A stretch of 64,000 nt of DNA, from the NCBI RefSeq assembly GCF_000304475.1, contig NC_018944.1:1-64000 (forward strand). Direction: 5' to 3'. The notes under the pieces were generated by a model that was given only the letters and a program-made list of their open reading frames with translations, was not told where the DNA came from and did no database searches. How positions within the stretch are numbered: position 1 is the first letter of the stretch; every line of letters starts with the position of its first letter. Source of the DNA: Kazachstania africana CBS 2517 (taxonomy: Eukaryota > Ascomycota > Saccharomycetes > Saccharomycetales > Saccharomycetaceae). Shown in pieces: positions 42,491 through 54,296 of the stretch. The translations under genes were made by a program, and so were the position numbers.

Positions 42491-43663
42491 ATGTCTGGTA
42501 TAATTGAAGCGTCCTCCGCATTGAGAAAGAGAAAACATTTGAAAAGAGGGATTAATTTTACTCTTATGGTTGTTGGACAATCAGGATGTGGTAGATCAAC
42601 TTTTATTAACACACTATGTGGACAACAAGTTGTTGACACTTCCACCACTGTATTACTGCCCACCGACACTTCCACAGAGATTGCTTTGCAGCTGAGAGAA
42701 GAAACTGTCGAGTTAGAGGACGACGAGGGAGTTAAGATCCAATTGAACATCGTCGATACGCCGGGATTTGGTGATTCTCTGGATAATACATCTTCATTTG
42801 ACATTATTTGTGATTATATTCGTCACCAATACGATGAGATTCTGTTGGAGGAAAGTAGAGTGAGGAGAAACCCAAGATTCAAAGACAGGAGGGTTCACAT
42901 TTGTCTGTACATGATTACACCCACGGGACATGGTTTGAAAGAGATGGACGTTGAGTTCATTTCAAAGTTGGGTAACCTGGTAAATATTATTCCTGTGATT
43001 AGTAAAGCTGATTCCTTAACCGTTGAAGAATTGAAATTGAATAAGAAATTGATTATGGAAGATATTGATAGATTTAATTTACCAATTTATAATTTCCCTT
43101 ATGATGAAGAGGATATTTCGCAAGAGGATTATGATACAAACACCTATTTACGTTCTACCTTACCATTTTCTATCGTTGGTTCCAATGAAGTTTACAATAT
43201 GGATGACGATCTAATGATACGTGGTAGAAAATATCCATGGGGGATGCTTGACGTTGAAGATTCATCAATCAGTGATTTTGTCATATTGAGAAATGCGCTA
43301 TTGATCTCTCATTTACACGACTTGAAAGATTATACTCACGAAATATTATATGAACGTTATAGAACAGATGCGCTATCAGGAGGAAATCCAAATAAGAATG
43401 AACCAATCCATGATTCTCCTATTGCTCAACCAGTATCACCAAACCTTTCTGAAGGCAATGTGACGTCAAACAACGGGACTTATATAGCCCGTGAAGAACA
43501 AATAAGACTGGAAGAAGAAAGATTAAGACAATTCGAAGAAAGAGTTCAACAGGAATTGCTTCTCAAGAGAAAAGAGCTACTGCAAAGAGAACAGGAATTG
43601 AAAGAAATTGAGGAACGTCTAGAAAAGGAGGCCCGTATGAAACAAGAACCACTTGAGAACTAG
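42491..43663 (+). CDS. CDC11: Septin Cdc11
   Basis: 390 residues (S. cerevisiae 415). Septin GTPase-like fold: P-loop GQSGCGRS with Arg instead of Lys (usual for Cdc11), the G3 region VDTPGFGDS, the G4-like SKAD and the septin-unique element ending near KDYTHEILYERYR. A C-terminal coiled coil runs from about 330 to 385 (QIRLEEERLRQFEERVQQELL). Cdc11 caps septin rods at the bud neck. It sits between TRP3 and UBA1; in S. cerevisiae it lies on the sister region (YJR076C). Confidence 0.95.
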   Translation: MSGIIEASSALRKRKHLKRGINFTLMVVGQSGCGRSTFINTLCGQQVVDTSTTVLLPTDTSTEIALQLREETVELEDDEGVKIQLNIVDTPGFGDSLDNTSSFDIICDYIRHQYDEILLEESRVRRNPRFKDRRVHICLYMITPTGHGLKEMDVEFISKLGNLVNIIPVISKADSLTVEELKLNKKLIMEDIDRFNLPIYNFPYDEEDISQEDYDTNTYLRSTLPFSIVGSNEVYNMDDDLMIRGRKYPWGMLDVEDSSISDFVILRNALLISHLHDLKDYTHEILYERYRTDALSGGNPNKNEPIHDSPIAQPVSPNLSEGNVTSNNGTYIAREEQIRLEEERLRQFEERVQQELLLKRKELLQREQELKEIEERLEKEARMKQEPLEN

Positions 43664-44341
43664 CAGCCTTAAAACAACATCCGTATAACCTATATACATA
43701 TTTATATATGTTTTCTAGCCCTACATTAAATTTGAATTACACTGGAAGATACCTTGCGGGTAACCCCTTTACGTCCAAATTTTGCGAGTATAAAAAGGCG
43801 AAAGTGTTGAAAGTCATGTGCTTTTGAAACTTCAATCACTCTTCCTCGGTGAGACCAGTAAACAAGGTGGCAATCCAGTTGGATTCCATGCACGGTGCAC
43901 ATAAACGGGATGTATACACACAGTGCAGGCGCCTGTTGAATTTTTCATATGATGAGGAACCAGATAGGGACAACAGATAATTAAAATTAATTGCTGAGAA
44001 AAGTCTTTTTTAAGTCCAGTTTTAGTAGAGCTTAGGACGCTTTCCCTGATCGAAATTCAAACAGGTAACTTCTTGCAAGAGTAGTCGACGCTGTAATATC
44101 TTGATGCATTAATTCTCGATTTTAGTGATGAGCTCCATATTTCTTTCAAACACTGGAGGAGAGATGGTTACCCGGTACATTACTAACAAAATCAGCTTCC
44201 ACTGCTTTCTTTTTTCCCTCGAACATAGCGAAATGAGGATTAATAACAAGCTTGAAATTTGTTAAAGGTGGCAAATCAATACTTATTATACACTACCCAC
44301 CATAGATATTCATTAAGGACCGTAGTCTGTACTATAGAAAG
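43664..44341. other. CDC11-UBA1 intergenic region
   Basis: 678 bp holding the CDC11 3' end and the UBA1 promoter, including a perfect PACE site and a one-mismatch site GGTGGCAAT at 43866-43874. No gene. Confidence 0.6.
44267..44275 (+). promoter_or_regulatory. PACE element (Rpn4 site) upstream of UBA1
   Basis: GGTGGCAAA is an exact match to the proteasome-associated control element bound by Rpn4, 67 bp before the UBA1 start. It suggests control together with proteasome genes. Confidence 0.65.
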
Positions 44342-47300
44342 ATGAGTAAACTAAACGAAGAAATTGATGAGGGTCTGTACTCTCGTCAATTGTATGTTCT
44401 AGGTAAAGAAGCCATGTTAAAGATGCAACTTTCAAACGTTTTGATCGTTGGTTTGAAAGGTTTAGGTATTGAAATCGCTAAAAATGTTGCCCTGGCTGGT
44501 GTCAAATCTTTGACTCTATTTGACCCAGAACCTGTTACTCTTCAGGACCTTTCTACACAATTTTTTCTTAATGAAAATGATATTGGTAAGAAAAGGGACC
44601 TTGCTTCTCAGTCAAAATTAGAAGAGCTAAATGCTTACGTGCCAATTAAAGTCCTGGACCATTTGAATGACGAATCTGAATTAGGTTCCTTTCAAGTAGT
44701 AGTGGCTACTGAAACTGTATCCTTAGAAGACAAAATTAAGATCAATTCTTACTGTCATGCCAACGATATCAAATTTGTTTCCACAGAGACGAGAGGTCTT
44801 TTTGGTAACGTGTTTGTAGATTTTGGTGACGATTTTACAATTATCGATCCTACAGGTGAAGAACCACGTACCGGTATGGTTTCTGATATTGAGGCAGATG
44901 GTACTGTAACAATGTTAGACGACAATAGACACGGATTAGAAGATGGAAATTACGTGAAATTTTCTGAAGTGGAAGGCCTAGAAAAATTAAATGATGGAAC
45001 TCTTTATAAAGTGGAAGTTCTAGGTCCATTTGCATTTAGAATTGGTTCAATCGAACACTTCGGTACTTACAAGAAAGGTGGTGTATTCACCGAAGTTAAA
45101 GTTCCTCAAAAGATGTCTTTCAAATCTCTAAAGGACTCCATTCAGAATCCCGAATTAATATTTTCAGATTTTGCTAAATTTGAGAGATCTGCTCAATTAC
45201 ATTTAGGTTTCCAAGCTCTACACCATTTCAAGATAAGACATCAAGATCAACTTCCAAGACCAATGAATAATGAAGATGCAAATGAACTCGTCAAACTGGT
45301 CACAGATTTAGCTGCACAACAACCAAATGTATTATCTGGTGCTGATGTCAACGAAAAATTAATTAGAGAGTTATCGTACCAAGCAAGAGGTGATATTCCT
45401 GGTGTTGTAGCCCTTTTTGGTGGGTTAGTTGCCCAAGAAGTACTCAAAGCATGTTCTGGTAAATTTACTCCCTTGAAACAATACATGTACTTCGATTCAT
45501 TAGAATCATTACCAGATGTCAAAAATTTCCCAAGAAATGAAGAAACAACACAAGCAATCAATTGTCGTTATGACAACCAAATTGCTGTCTATGGTATTGA
45601 CTTCCAAAAGAAAGTTGCTAACTCTAAAGTTTTTTTGGTTGGTTCCGGTGCTATTGGTTGTGAAATGTTAAAGAATTGGGCATTAATGGGTCTCGGTTCT
45701 GGCAGCGATGGTTATGTTGTTGTCACTGATAATGATACAATTGAGAAATCCAACTTGAACCGTCAATTCTTATTCAGATCAAAGGATGTTGGAAGAAATA
45801 AATCAGAAGTTGCGGCTGAGGCAGTTGTTGCCATGAATTCCGATTTAAAGGGCAAGATTGAACCAAAAATTGATAAAGTCGGTACTGAAAGTGAAGAAAT
45901 TTTTAATGACGCCTTTTGGCAAGATTTGGACTTTGTTACGAATGCCTTAGATAATGTCGATGCGCGTACTTACGTCGATCGTCGTTGCGTCTTCTACAGA
46001 AAACCATTATTAGAGTCTGGTACTTTGGGTACTAAAGGTAACACCCAAGTAGTTGTCCCAAGATTAACGGAATCATATTCTTCTTCAAGAGATCCACCAG
46101 AAAAATCCATTCCTTTATGTACTTTACGTTCTTTCCCAAGTAAAATCGATCATACTATTGCTTGGGCAAAGTCTCTTTTCCAAGGTTACTTCTTTGACGT
46201 ACCTGAAAACGTCAATATGTTCATAAGTCAACCAGATTTTATTGAGCAAACATTAAAGCAAAGTGGTGACGTGAAAGGTATCATTGAGTCAATCTTAGAT
46301 TCTATCAATAATAAACCAAAAAATTTCGAAGAATGTATCCAATGGGCTCGTCTAGAATTTGAAAAGAAGTTCAACCATGATATCAAACAATTATTATACA
46401 ACTTCCCTGCAGATGCGAAAACATCTAGTGGTGAACCTTTCTGGTCAGGTGCAAAGCGTGCACCTACCCCATTGATTTTCAATATCAATGAAGAGAACCA
46501 TTATGACTTCGTTGTAGGGGGGGCTAATTTACGTGCTTTCAACTTTGGGCTAAATATAGATGGCTCTAGTCAATCAAAAGATTTCTATGAATCAGTTATA
46601 GAGAATATGGATATTCCAGTATTCAAGCCAAATGTGAATTTGAAAATTCAAGTCAATGACGAGGATCCAGATCCAAATGCCGGCACTCAATCTGGTGATG
46701 AAGTTGATACCTTGATCAAGTCCTTGCCAGCCCCTTCTTCTCTATCTCACTTTGCTTTACAACCTGCGGAATTTGAAAAGGATGATGACAGTAATCATCA
46801 TATTGAATTTATTACAGCCTGTTCAAACTGTAGGGCCGAAAACTACTCTATTGAATTGGCTGATCGTCAGAAAACTAAATTTATCGCTGGTCGTATCATT
46901 CCTGCAATCGCGACCACGACTGGTTTAGTTACTGGTTTAGTTAATTTGGAACTGTACAAGATCGTAGATGGTAAGGATGATATTGAACAATATAAAAATG
47001 GATTTGTAAACCTGGCATTACCTTTCTTCGGTTTCTCCGAACCAATTGCTTCACCAAAGGGCAAATATAACGAGAAGACGTACGATAAAATATGGGATAG
47101 ATTTGACATTCAAGGTGATATTAAGCTGCAGGAGTTGATCGACAATTTCGAAAAGAATGAAGGTTTAGAAATAACAATGCTTTCATACGGAGTTTCACTA
47201 TTATACGCCTCCTTCTTCCCACCAAAGAAGTTGAAAGATAGATTAAATCTACCTATTACTGAACTAGTAAAGGTTGTAACCAAAAATGAAGTTCCATCAC

Positions 47301-47386
47301 ATGTTCGTACCATGATTCTAGAAATCTGTACAGATGACAAGGATGGTGAGGATGCCGAAGTCCCTTATATTACAATTCATTTATAA
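44342..47386 (+). CDS. UBA1: Ubiquitin-activating enzyme E1
   Basis: 1014 residues (S. cerevisiae 1024). It adenylates ubiquitin and forms an E1 thioester, feeding all ubiquitin conjugation. Two ThiF-like repeats: the inactive one at about 10-165 and the active one from about 420, with [17 protein letters not shown] and the [20 protein letters not shown]-binding region. The catalytic cysteine is Cys593 in [12 protein letters not shown]-terminal ubiquitin-fold domain ends in VPYITIHL. Complete and intron-free. Confidence 0.97.
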   Translation: MSKLNEEIDEGLYSRQLYVLGKEAMLKMQLSNVLIVGLKGLGIEIAKNVALAGVKSLTLFDPEPVTLQDLSTQFFLNENDIGKKRDLASQSKLEELNAYVPIKVLDHLNDESELGSFQVVVATETVSLEDKIKINSYCHANDIKFVSTETRGLFGNVFVDFGDDFTIIDPTGEEPRTGMVSDIEADGTVTMLDDNRHGLEDGNYVKFSEVEGLEKLNDGTLYKVEVLGPFAFRIGSIEHFGTYKKGGVFTEVKVPQKMSFKSLKDSIQNPELIFSDFAKFERSAQLHLGFQALHHFKIRHQDQLPRPMNNEDANELVKLVTDLAAQQPNVLSGADVNEKLIRELSYQARGDIPGVVALFGGLVAQEVLKACSGKFTPLKQYMYFDSLESLPDVKNFPRNEETTQAINCRYDNQIAVYGIDFQKKVANSKVFLVGSGAIGCEMLKNWALMGLGSGSDGYVVVTDNDTIEKSNLNRQFLFRSKDVGRNKSEVAAEAVVAMNSDLKGKIEPKIDKVGTESEEIFNDAFWQDLDFVTNALDNVDARTYVDRRCVFYRKPLLESGTLGTKGNTQVVVPRLTESYSSSRDPPEKSIPLCTLRSFPSKIDHTIAWAKSLFQGYFFDVPENVNMFISQPDFIEQTLKQSGDVKGIIESILDSINNKPKNFEECIQWARLEFEKKFNHDIKQLLYNFPADAKTSSGEPFWSGAKRAPTPLIFNINEENHYDFVVGGANLRAFNFGLNIDGSSQSKDFYESVIENMDIPVFKPNVNLKIQVNDEDPDPNAGTQSGDEVDTLIKSLPAPSSLSHFALQPAEFEKDDDSNHHIEFITACSNCRAENYSIELADRQKTKFIAGRIIPAIATTTGLVTGLVNLELYKIVDGKDDIEQYKNGFVNLALPFFGFSEPIASPKGKYNEKTYDKIWDRFDIQGDIKLQELIDNFEKNEGLEITMLSYGVSLLYASFFPPKKLKDRLNLPITELVKVVTKNEVPSHVRTMILEICTDDKDGEDAEVPYITIHL

Positions 47387-47472
47387 ATTAATGATAACAT
47401 GTCAAACCTTTTTTTATATAGGGATATGTAATTTTGAATGCAAAGGTAAATTTTACAAATTGTACATTAATT

Positions 47473-50400
47473 TTATGCATGAGCTATAACGATTCGATGT
47501 AGCTCGTTACCAGGCTTATATAGTTCGTCAAAAGTACCTTGTTGAGCAGTCTCTCCATCTTGTAGGACGATAACATTCCCACATGCTCTCATCATTGGCT
47601 CACTATGTGTGATGGCAATGGTTAAGACACCAGGCAATCCGCTTTTCACTAAATTCTGAATGACAAATGCGCTCTCTGCATCTAATGCAGATGTGCACTC
47701 GTCAAGAATTAAAATCTTGCTTTTACGTAGAAGAGCTCTGGCTATGCATATTCTCTGAGCTTGACCCCCTGATAATAAACTCGTATCAACATTTGTATCA
47801 ATCCCATTAGGCAGTGAAGTCACAAAATCAAATATCCCAACTTGTTTAAGCACATCATAAATGTCCATGTCCATAATCTCAAGCTTGTTTCCATAAATGA
47901 GATTTTTTCTGATAGATCCTTCAAATAGAGTAGGCTTTTGTTCAACTATAGCAATTAGATTTCTCAAAGAGGTTAGTTGCCATTCATTTATATCTGTCCC
48001 ATCAATAAATATCGAATTAAAATCCACTTTGTACAGCCTAGTTAGTAGATATAACAAAGTTGATTTCCCGGAACCAGACTCAGCAACAACTGCTACTGTT
48101 TGATTGTCTGCTATTTGCAAGTTGAGGCGGTTGAATACGTTAGAGCTTTCAGCGGAAGGGTAGTGAAACTGAAGGTTGTTTATTGTAATAATTGATTTTA
48201 TCGAATTATTTTTTGGAATGCCTCTCGTTCTACCGTGTTCATCACTGTCCTCCAAGAAGCGATCCGATTCATCAAGTATTCTGAAGATTCTACTAGCTGC
48301 TCTTTGTCCCCTCGTAACGTCCGGGATTTGGTTTATCAAACTTGTACATGTCATAATAGTAAATAAAAGAAGAGTAAATGTTTTAAACATTTTCATTGTG
48401 GTATATTCACCAATGAATACTAGTTTCAGACCATAGTAAAATAGAATTGCCTCAATACACATCACCAATGCGGTGGTGATAGCGATACCAAATCCTGTTG
48501 CAATTGCCCTTTTACGGCCAATATGTTTCATTCTAGCCTCTAGCACCGAATAGCGCTGAATGAAATGTTGTTCTAGTTGTAGACATCTAATAGTTTTTAT
48601 GCCCAGCATGATTTCATATACGCAATTTTCCAAATCAGCTACTGTTGTCTTATAAGTGGTTTCATACCTTTGCAATATACTACCATATATGGCAGAGAAT
48701 AGTATAATTAAAGGAAACATAGCTATGCATACTAAACTCAATTTCCAGCCGGTCGTTAGGGCCCAAATCAAACCAGCTAGTGAAACAACAATAAATGTGC
48801 TCATTGCAGATATAAATTCTGAAATCAATGACCTTAAATCTCTTAAATCATTAAGAACAAGAGCAGCTAGTTCTGATGACTTATTTTCATCTTTATAAAA
48901 CCATTCCAGCTCTTTATTGGTTATAGACTCCATGGCCTTATTTCTCAAATCCATAATCCAGTTTTCACTCACAAAACCCAAACTAAAGCTTTTCAAAAAG
49001 GTGGAGATACCATCTGTAAAGGCAACACATAGGACAATGACTGACCATTTTAGCAAATAATGCGAAGAACCCACTCCATCCACTTTAGGAACAATACCAT
49101 CCAATAAATAACTGAATGTAAATGAAAATACTGGATTCGCTATACCTGCTATTATTGCACTAATGACACCAAGTAATAGAGTTTTTCTATATCTCACCGT
49201 TCTAAGCATGCGGCATATGATTGTCTTTAACGGGGTGATTTCTATAGGCTCTGCATCCTCATTTCCTGTTGATTTTAGATGGGTTTCAATGTCAGATCCA
49301 AGAGTTTCATTGCTTTTTACAGTGCCTACCGTTTCTTCGGCTGTATAGCTACCTGACGATGACGACTCCAGATCTTTGGATAGTTTTTCTTGTACTTCAG
49401 TAGCATCTTTCCTGCATTGGGTTTGAATAAATTTTTCTGATGAACTTCTCTCAGTAGTCGATGAGATAGTAGTAAGGCTTTCAGATTCCCTGTTGCTATT
49501 TTGTAAGTGAAAGAACTTACAAAAAGTACTTTCCACATTTTCTATGAGTTCATTTTGATACCCTTCCTCCTTTATTTGTCCATTCTCCATGAGGTATAAG
49601 AAGTCGCTAGGCAAAATCTGATTCAATTCATGTGTAAGTATTATTGCAGTTTTGGACCTCGTCCAGATTCTAATGTTTTCCATTAATTGGCGGCGATTCC
49701 TTGCATCTAAAGCAGAAATCGCTTCATCTAGTATGACCACAGGTGTATCTCTCAAATAGGCACGTGCTAAAGCAACTCTTTGCTGTTGGCCACCGCTGAG
49801 CGATACTCCTCCACTACCAACTTTTGTATCTAACCCACTGGGCAGTTTTTCGATGACGTTATCTAATAACGCAAATCTACAAGCCTCCTGAAGGCGGCTA
49901 TCAACATCCTCAGCAGCAGATATATGAGAAAGCCCAATAAGAAGATTATTTCTGAGTGTGTCATTAAACAATGTACATTTTTGTTCAACTAGTGTAACAT
50001 TTTTAGTAATCCAATGTCGGTCAATAGATTGGACATTCACGCCATTTACTTTGATACATCCATTGTACCCATTATAAAATTTCAGTAGAAGGTTCGACAT
50101 TGTTGATTTTCCAGAGCCTGATTTACCAACTATAAAAGTAGTCTTATTTGGGTCAAAATTCATGGATATATTTTTCAAAACCATATCATCGGGCCTACTT
50201 GGATAACAAAAGCTGATAGCATCAAAGCTGATGGAAATAGGTACGTTGTCAAGATTGATTGAGGTTTGCCTGTCTCTGTCGGTAGCCATTTCTGACTTAT
50301 CCTCCAAAAAATCTTGAACTCTATTTAAGCCTACGTGAGCCTTTTGTAATAACACAATTTGTGGTAAAGTTGTATTTAATATTGAGCCTAACATTAAACA

Positions 50401-51285
50401 TGAACTAAAGCAAGTAATAACCTGATCAACAGACATCTTGTTTTTCTTAATCATGGTAGAACCAAACCAAAAGCCTTGCACAAACATAGCCAATGATAAA
50501 AACCTCAAAATTGAGGTGTTTGCAGACACATAAAACCAGGCATTGATAAAATAATCGTTACAACGAATTACAATTTCCTTAAATTTTTTAATTTCAAAAT
50601 CCTGAGTGCAATATAATTTTACTAATTGGGCTGCATTCATGGACCACGTAAGTGACTGGGCAGCGATACCAGTTTCATCATTCTCCAACTTAGTAAAGTT
50701 CTCTATCATTCTAGAAAAGAAAGCAGCTAACACGATAAGAAGAGGGGAGGAGCATAAAATAATCAAAGTTAAGGACCAAGAATAATAAAATGACGTACAT
50801 ACTAGTGCAATAATTGCAACAAAATTTTGAAAGGTGATAGCGGAGGCCTCTGCTGAGCCGGATCTTACCTCTTCAACACATCTATGCATTTGGACAAAAT
50901 CACCTAACAACTGATCATTTTCGTCAAACCATTCCATGGGCTTTTTTAGATACGATAGTAATATCGTTCTTCTTATTCTAAAACTTTGTGTTTCACCGAT
51001 CGACATCCATGCAGAGATCGAGAGCCACATAACAGGGATAGTTGCAGCACCCAGTGCCATTAGAGACATCGACTTGACAGTTAATTGTGATAACAGTTCA
51101 TCTTTTTCCATTGTCAAAATATTTGCCAATAAATCAAACACTTTACCAGTAAGGATTGAAGATATAGATGGAATTAGCCCACTTGCTATTGTAAAGATGA
51201 AAACAAAAAGTGACAATATAGCGTCTGATTTTACATCTACATTCATGAATATGTGCCTCCTGTGCTTCATTAGAATTTTCACCAT
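47473..51285 (-). CDS. STE6: a-factor pheromone exporter (ABC transporter Ste6)
   Basis: 1270 residues (S. cerevisiae 1290). A full ABC-B transporter exporting farnesylated a-factor in MATa cells. Layout: six membrane segments, then NBD1 with Walker A GKSGSGKS at about 385, signature LSGGQQQR and VILDEAISALD. A charged, Ser-rich linker (about 580-670) follows, then the second membrane half and NBD2 with AESGSGKS at about 1066, signature LSGGQAQR and LILDECTSALD. The linker is where S. cerevisiae Ste6 carries its ubiquitination signal. A clear Mcm1/alpha2 operator was not recognised upstream. Confidence 0.95.
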   Translation of the reverse strand: MVKILMKHRRHIFMNVDVKSDAILSLFVFIFTIASGLIPSISSILTGKVFDLLANILTMEKDELLSQLTVKSMSLMALGAATIPVMWLSISAWMSIGETQSFRIRRTILLSYLKKPMEWFDENDQLLGDFVQMHRCVEEVRSGSAEASAITFQNFVAIIALVCTSFYYSWSLTLIILCSSPLLIVLAAFFSRMIENFTKLENDETGIAAQSLTWSMNAAQLVKLYCTQDFEIKKFKEIVIRCNDYFINAWFYVSANTSILRFLSLAMFVQGFWFGSTMIKKNKMSVDQVITCFSSCLMLGSILNTTLPQIVLLQKAHVGLNRVQDFLEDKSEMATDRDRQTSINLDNVPISISFDAISFCYPSRPDDMVLKNISMNFDPNKTTFIVGKSGSGKSTMSNLLLKFYNGYNGCIKVNGVNVQSIDRHWITKNVTLVEQKCTLFNDTLRNNLLIGLSHISAAEDVDSRLQEACRFALLDNVIEKLPSGLDTKVGSGGVSLSGGQQQRVALARAYLRDTPVVILDEAISALDARNRRQLMENIRIWTRSKTAIILTHELNQILPSDFLYLMENGQIKEEGYQNELIENVESTFCKFFHLQNSNRESESLTTISSTTERSSSEKFIQTQCRKDATEVQEKLSKDLESSSSGSYTAEETVGTVKSNETLGSDIETHLKSTGNEDAEPIEITPLKTIICRMLRTVRYRKTLLLGVISAIIAGIANPVFSFTFSYLLDGIVPKVDGVGSSHYLLKWSVIVLCVAFTDGISTFLKSFSLGFVSENWIMDLRNKAMESITNKELEWFYKDENKSSELAALVLNDLRDLRSLISEFISAMSTFIVVSLAGLIWALTTGWKLSLVCIAMFPLIILFSAIYGSILQRYETTYKTTVADLENCVYEIMLGIKTIRCLQLEQHFIQRYSVLEARMKHIGRKRAIATGFGIAITTALVMCIEAILFYYGLKLVFIGEYTTMKMFKTFTLLLFTIMTCTSLINQIPDVTRGQRAASRIFRILDESDRFLEDSDEHGRTRGIPKNNSIKSIITINNLQFHYPSAESSNVFNRLNLQIADNQTVAVVAESGSGKSTLLYLLTRLYKVDFNSIFIDGTDINEWQLTSLRNLIAIVEQKPTLFEGSIRKNLIYGNKLEIMDMDIYDVLKQVGIFDFVTSLPNGIDTNVDTSLLSGGQAQRICIARALLRKSKILILDECTSALDAESAFVIQNLVKSGLPGVLTIAITHSEPMMRACGNVIVLQDGETAQQGTFDELYKPGNELHRIVIAHA

Positions 51286-52228
51286 TTCTCACTTTTGTCG
51301 ACTTTGGTTGCGGAAGTCATATCTGTTATCTTAAAAACTAAGCGGCTTCATTATATATATTGAATCAGCCATATTATTAAGAGCAAACCTCATTTGTAGC
51401 ACATACAACTAAAGCAAATGGCATAAGTATCTGCTGTATTTGAAACGTTTCATTCAGTAATGTATACTTCCTATTTCGGTAATTACGCGATGAGGTCGCC
51501 GAATACAGAAAATTTTTATCAATGATATACTTCTTTGGGAAGCCGATGTACCTCTGAACTATCAAGGTTTTCAAAGTCAGTATTGAGTTAGCCTCAACTC
51601 AAATTGAATTAGTTGAGTGTGATATTACAATTTGCTCGAAGCTGATAGTAGTAGCTGAGAGAACAAACTCCGCTTAGAAGCGGCAGTCGTCTTGCAAAAA
51701 GACACGAATATGCTCCGATTTTTGATAATATGCCTGTTCTTGTTAATCTCGCAGTGTTAACAAGCCATTCCAAAAGATGTAGATTGGTGATGACTCTCTT
51801 CTTTGGGATTCCCAAACTCAAATGGAGACTAATGACCACACATAAATACCTCCTCTAACATTCTATACCTTCTTTAATATGGTGACTAGTATATTCTGGT
51901 ATGCTTTTTATGTTATTGCAAATGTCTTATTATGATATCAAGCTCTCCTTTTCTTTCAACCCCTCTTCCTTCATTCGCTTCATTGATCAGGATACCGCTT
52001 ACTTCATTGGCCAGCTACCTTACCCAGTTCACTAACTCCTTGTATGCACTATCGTGAGAACGAATCCCCCCATCCCGTTCAATCGCTTGTAGCTACATTG
52101 ACCAGAACTAGTATCTTAACTTGCGCAATAGGACTTTGTTCTTAGACGCGTGCTTGCAACAAACGTGATATTCAAAATCAAGCAATGCTTTGAAGACAGA
52201 CACACGTACTGTCCATCACAAACAGCTC
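51286..52228. other. STE6/CBT1 divergent intergenic region
   Basis: About 0.9 kb between the STE6 and CBT1 starts. Small minus-strand frames inside (51377-51839) are not protein-like. I looked for an a-specific gene operator (Mcm1 box flanked by alpha2 sites) and did not find a convincing one by eye. Confidence 0.5.
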
Positions 52229-52984
52229 ATGCACATTCAACTGACAATGTCAAGTGTCTTCAAGGATTTGTTAAAGACACCGCAGTTTGTTTATAAGTAT
52301 CCCTCAAAGATAAATGAGAGACAGTTGAAAAGCCTCGAGCGCAACATAGCCAAGAAATACGTAAGAGAGAAATATTCCAGGAACCTATCTGAGCACAACG
52401 CTTTCTGTTTATTTCAGTGGGAGAAGCCAATAACAAAGGATGAATGGTTCAATAAAGAATATTTTTGGAATGAATTTGTCAAAAACAAGTATAATGCATC
52501 GATCAGATCCTTTTTCGACGAAACTGCTGTAAGTAAGTCAATGTTCGCTGCAAGCCTGAAATTGAATTTATTTTCTCGACGAAATGGAGTAAAACAGGCC
52601 AGTTTAATGTGTGTTTTCCAAACTATAAGGAATCTGGATACAGTTCAATCGATAATTGAAGGCACTACTTCCACCAACTGCTCTTACAACTTAAACCTAC
52701 ACAGTCTAGGTCTAAGGATCAACATGCAAGGTTCATCAGGTGCTAATGTAACCGAGTATTTGGGTGCTCTAGTGGAAGAGTCGGCTAATATGTATAAAAA
52801 TCTCAACTATGAGAAGTTCTTAGAAATTGCCAAAATCAATAAGGAAAATCGAACAAATTCGAAGCGATTAGTTGCACAGAACCTATTAGCCCAAATTGCA
52901 GAGTGTCAATTGACAAACCCGCTGATTTCAAGGGATAAAAAGTGGTTGGTCTTCACTAAAGATATTGTATCTAAAGATAGCTAG
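52229..52984 (+). CDS. CBT1: Mitochondrial cytochrome b mRNA 3'-end processing protein
   Basis: 251 residues from the first in-frame ATG (52229); an ATG at 52247 with better context would give 245. S. cerevisiae Cbt1 has 271. Cbt1 acts in the mitochondrion in maturation or stabilisation of COB (and ATP) transcripts. There is no strong catalytic motif to read. The protein is basic with an amphipathic N-terminus fitting import. The assignment rests mainly on position between STE6 and EMC3, same strand and length as YKL208W. Confidence 0.8.
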   Translation: MHIQLTMSSVFKDLLKTPQFVYKYPSKINERQLKSLERNIAKKYVREKYSRNLSEHNAFCLFQWEKPITKDEWFNKEYFWNEFVKNKYNASIRSFFDETAVSKSMFAASLKLNLFSRRNGVKQASLMCVFQTIRNLDTVQSIIEGTTSTNCSYNLNLHSLGLRINMQGSSGANVTEYLGALVEESANMYKNLNYEKFLEIAKINKENRTNSKRLVAQNLLAQIAECQLTNPLISRDKKWLVFTKDIVSKDS

Positions 52985-53108
52985 GTTGGCCGGGTCATGG
53001 CATGTTTTTTTCAATATCACATTTTGCTAGTAAATGATGTAGGAAAGGAATCGATAAAAAAGAAGAATCTTCAATCGCTTGAGTTGACAGACACAAGTTC
53101 AACCATCA

Positions 53109-53921
53109 ATGCTATCTGTTTTGAGCCTTCTAGCTACGGGAACAGCCGGGTCGATTGCAGAGCTGACCTTGGACCCTAGGTTGAAATACTGGGTCCTCCT
53201 ACCGATTTCACTTGTAATGGTGTTAACGGGTATTTTACGTCAATACATCATGGTATTGATAGGCCCCAAATTGAGAGGCCAGCCAAGAGTAAAACAGACA
53301 GAATCTCAATATTTATTGAAAGGACAAGCATTATTGGCAAATGGATCTAATTTAGACAGTGATTCATTCGAGATAAGGAAAATGAAACTGTCTCAAATTC
53401 TAAGTGAAGGTAGATATGTCGCTAAAACAAATAATGGCAGCGCTGCTACAGGCAAAGAAGAAATGCCAAACCCATTTACTGATCCAAACTTTTCAGATTC
53501 GATGATGTCCATGGCAAAGAGTAATTTGGCCAATTTTATCCCACAAACACTAATCATGTGGTGGGTTAATCACTTCTTTGCTGGCTTCGTTCTGATGAAA
53601 CTACCTTTTCCATTAACAGTCCGTTTCAAAGAAATGCTACAAAGTGGTATCATGACTGCCGACTTAGACGTGCGTTGGGTTAGTGCTATTTCGTGGTATT
53701 TTATCTCAGTGTTAGGTTTGAACCCAGTATATAACCTTCTTTTAGCGGACTCAAATGGTGATCAGTTTGGACTAATGCAACAACAGGATATGATGATGGG
53801 TGGTCCTGGCCAACCACAGCCAGCTGACTTGATGAGAGGGTTGGCAAACGATCTGATGATTGTGCAACATGAAAGTTGCTTAGATAATGTTGAAGAAAGG
53901 GTCCTCAAACTATATAGTTAA
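53109..53921 (+). CDS. EMC3: ER membrane complex subunit 3
   Basis: 270 residues (S. cerevisiae 253). Emc3 is the YidC/Oxa1-related insertase subunit of the EMC, which places tail-anchored and multi-pass proteins in the ER membrane. Three hydrophobic segments are seen at about 27-51, 143-162 and 188-210, with the conserved FIPQTLIMWWVNHFF stretch. The start at 53109 is the only usable ATG. It adds about 18 residues (MLSVLSLLATGTAGSIAE) before the point where the S. cerevisiae protein begins (LDPRLKYW). Confidence 0.93.
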   Translation: MLSVLSLLATGTAGSIAELTLDPRLKYWVLLPISLVMVLTGILRQYIMVLIGPKLRGQPRVKQTESQYLLKGQALLANGSNLDSDSFEIRKMKLSQILSEGRYVAKTNNGSAATGKEEMPNPFTDPNFSDSMMSMAKSNLANFIPQTLIMWWVNHFFAGFVLMKLPFPLTVRFKEMLQSGIMTADLDVRWVSAISWYFISVLGLNPVYNLLLADSNGDQFGLMQQQDMMMGGPGQPQPADLMRGLANDLMIVQHESCLDNVEERVLKLYS

Positions 53922-54296
53922 TTTTGTAAATAAATTTTATTATGCCTAAAGCGAATGACATACATCTCTTCAAGTGATGCAATCGATGGGGCCGCTACAG
54001 CCGATGATTAAAAATGTCAACATCCTAAGTAGAATACAATCAGTTTTTTCCACAGAAAATTAAGAAAGACTAGGACATTAGTTGCTAGCTTTTACGTCCA
54101 AAATTACGAGACTTGTAAAGTGTAGTACAACAACTAACTGTTCTGTAATTAATTATAGTACTATTGCTATAAAACATTCATTTACCCGCACACGCCGCTT
54201 AAAAAATTTTGTATACATTACATAAGAAATAGTATCGATGAGCTTGAATAGCAAGCATAGAATAGAGCAAAGACGGTAGAACATTATAGACAAAAT
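53922..54296. other. EMC3-NPA3 intergenic region
   Basis: 375 bp; terminator and promoter sequence only, no gene recognised. Confidence 0.5.

Noticed and set aside
42560..42610. Lys to Arg change in the CDC11 P-loop (GQSGCGRS), considered as a defect
   Set aside because: Cdc11 proteins normally carry Arg here, so it is a family trait and not a lesion.
51286..52228. a-specific gene operator (Mcm1 with alpha2 sites) upstream of STE6
   Set aside because: Expected from S. cerevisiae but no convincing match was found by eye; a matrix scan would be needed.
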